DNA from: an uncultured Pseudomonadota bacterium
Lineage (GTDB): Bacteria; Pseudomonadota; Gammaproteobacteria; Burkholderiales; Eutrophovitaceae
Assembly (NCBI GenBank): GCA_913057845.1
Contig: CAJXPC010000119.1
Location: forward strand, 1-6,084
Length of the DNA stretch: 6,084 nucleotides
Reading direction: 5' to 3'
Shown here: positions 5,113-6,084 of the stretch, piece after piece
How positions within the stretch are numbered: the first letter of the stretch is position 1
Layout: each line of letters starts with the position of its first letter
Translations under genes and position numbers: made by a program
The notes under the pieces: generated by a model
What the model was told of the DNA's origin: nothing
Seen by the model: the letters and a program-made list of their open reading frames with translations, nothing else
Databases searched by the model: none

Positions 5113-6036
5113 ATGAATAAACGCCATGTTGTCATCATAGGTTCAGGCATTTCCGGCTTATCCGCAAGCTGGCACCTCAAAGATCACGCTAAGGTGACTG
5201 TTTTAGAAAAAGCAGATTACCTCGGCGGGCACACACACACGCACACACTGACCATTGATGAGAAGTCATTACAACTGGATTCCGGATTCATTGTATTTAA
5301 CAATAGAACCTATCCGGGATTACTCGAATGGTTCACGGAACTCGATGTAAAAACGCATCCGGCTGATATGTCATTTTCAGTATCACTGGATGATGGTAAA
5401 TTTGAGTGGGCAGGAACGAATCTAAGATCCATCTTTGCCCAAGGGAGAAGGGTCTACGACATAAAATTTCTAAAAATGCTCCGCGACATCATTCGATTCA
5501 ATCGCAACGCGCCCAAATACATCGCAGCAAGCAACACCAATCCAGGCAATCTAATCACACTCGGACATTATCTTGACCAGCATGGCTATGATTCTTATTT
5601 TCAAACCCGCTATTTACTACCCATGGCAGGAGCAATCTGGTCGTGCCCGATTAAAGAGATACGTAATTTCCCACTCAAATTTTTCATCTCTTTTTGCGAA
5701 AACCACGGCCTTCTATCGATACTAAACCGTCCTCAATGGTTTAGCGTCAAAGGGGGTAGTCGCCGATATGTTGAGGCAATGCTAACTGCGATTAAGAAGC
5801 ATGATGTATCGTTTAAAACTGAGAAAACAGCGAAATCGATTATAGAAACGTCCATTGGGCTGGAAGTAATTACCGAAGACCGCAATAAAATTCAGCATCG
5901 AATTGCCTGCGATGACGTTATTCTTGCCTCACACGCGGATGAATCAGCTCATATTCTAAAAGACCTCCCAACCCCACTCTCACAGGAGCTATCACGTATA
6001 AAGTTCCAACAAAACATCGCGATCATCCATGAGGAT
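5113..6036 (+). CDS. FAD-dependent oxidoreductase, amine-oxidase-like (COG2907 type), 3' truncated
   Basis: The first 308 residues of a flavoprotein, usually about 410-450 long. The N-terminal Rossmann fold for FAD is VVIIGSGISGLSASWHL (6-22; GxGxxG at 10-15), with Glu32 at the end of the second strand (VLEK) to bind ribose and LGGH (37-40) after it. Other family marks are DSGFIVFNNRTYPGL (56-70), YLLPMAGAIWS (167-177) and PQWFSVKGGSRRYV (207-220). From memory, such proteins often sit beside DUF1365 and cyclopropane-fatty-acid-synthase-like methyltransferase genes, suggesting lipid modification; those neighbours would lie beyond the contig end. A weak AGG (5103-5105) is seven bases before the ATG. 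It is divergent from the nitrile hydratase operon across 231 bp; a shared regulator is possible but unproven. Translation past 6036 reads into adapter (LSLIHISEPTRP). The reaction is not known. Confidence 0.9.
5230..5248 (+). repeat. CA dinucleotide tract inside the flavoprotein gene
   Basis: CACACACACAC (5230-5240), one G, then CACACAC (5242-5248), encoding His-Thr-His-Thr-His-Thr right after the conserved LGG. The reading frame is intact. Such a tract can slip during replication or sequencing, but the protein sequence here is consistent with the family. Confidence 0.7.
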
Positions 6037-6084
6037 CTGTCTCTTATACACATCTCCGAGCCCACGAGACCTCTCTACATCTCG
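6037..6084 (-). other. Nextera read-2 adapter, index and flow-cell adapter start (not biological)
   Basis: CTGTCTCTTATACACATCT (6037-6055) is the reverse complement of the Nextera mosaic end. It is followed by CCGAGCCCACGAGAC (6056-6070), an 8-base index CTCTCTAC (6071-6078) and ATCTCG (6079-6084), the start of the P7 sequence. It translates in frame with the last gene as LSLIHISEPTRP. Genomic sequence ends at 6036. Confidence 0.98.

Overview
This window is an assembled contig, most likely from a metagenome or single-cell library. Both ends are untrimmed Illumina Nextera adapter: bases 1-26 carry the read-1 transposon end, and bases 6037-6084 carry the read-2 transposon end, an 8-base index and the start of the flow-cell adapter. 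Only 27-6036 is biological, and the outermost gene at each end is cut by the library fragment, not by biology. The organism looks like a gammaproteobacterium of moderate GC, possibly marine. The reasons are a DksA very close to that of enterics, encoded CCA ends on all tRNAs, a Pro-Arg-His tRNA operon and sigma70-like promoters. No species can be named.

Layout. Left end, + strand: the C-terminal part of a TroA/ZnuA-like metal-binding protein (27-390) and an ABC-3 metal permease (402-1196), the end of a zinc/manganese-type uptake operon whose ATPase is not in the window. Next, on the - strand, is a three-gene tRNA operon transcribed Pro(TGG)-Arg(TCT)-His(GTG), with a near-consensus promoter and a GC-rich discriminator. 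Divergent from it is dksA (1848-2270), ending in a strong hairpin terminator that can serve both strands.

The right half is a - strand cluster read from high to low coordinates: cobalt-type nitrile hydratase alpha (4255-4881), beta (3585-4244), its small activator/metallochaperone (3209-3583) and, 34 bp later, a radical SAM protein of unknown function (2332-3174). The first three form a tight operon. The alpha subunit has the CTLCSC metal-claw motif with threonine typical of cobalt enzymes, plus a histidine-rich N-terminus. A good promoter candidate lies upstream of alpha, with a 9-bp direct repeat at a 10-bp period just beyond its -35 box. Divergent from this operon is a 3'-truncated FAD-dependent oxidoreductase of the COG2907 amine-oxidase-like family (5113-6036).

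How the parts relate: nitrile hydratase converts nitriles to amides. The activator would load cobalt and promote cysteine oxidation in alpha. No amidase, nitrilase or cobalt transporter is visible, so the fate of the amide and the cobalt source are outside the window. The dksA/tRNA pair is housekeeping; their back-to-back promoters place a stringent-response regulator beside a likely target. I see no transposon, phage, CRISPR array or clearly new multigene system. The least explained items are the radical SAM gene behind the nitrile hydratase operon and the repeat at that operon's promoter.
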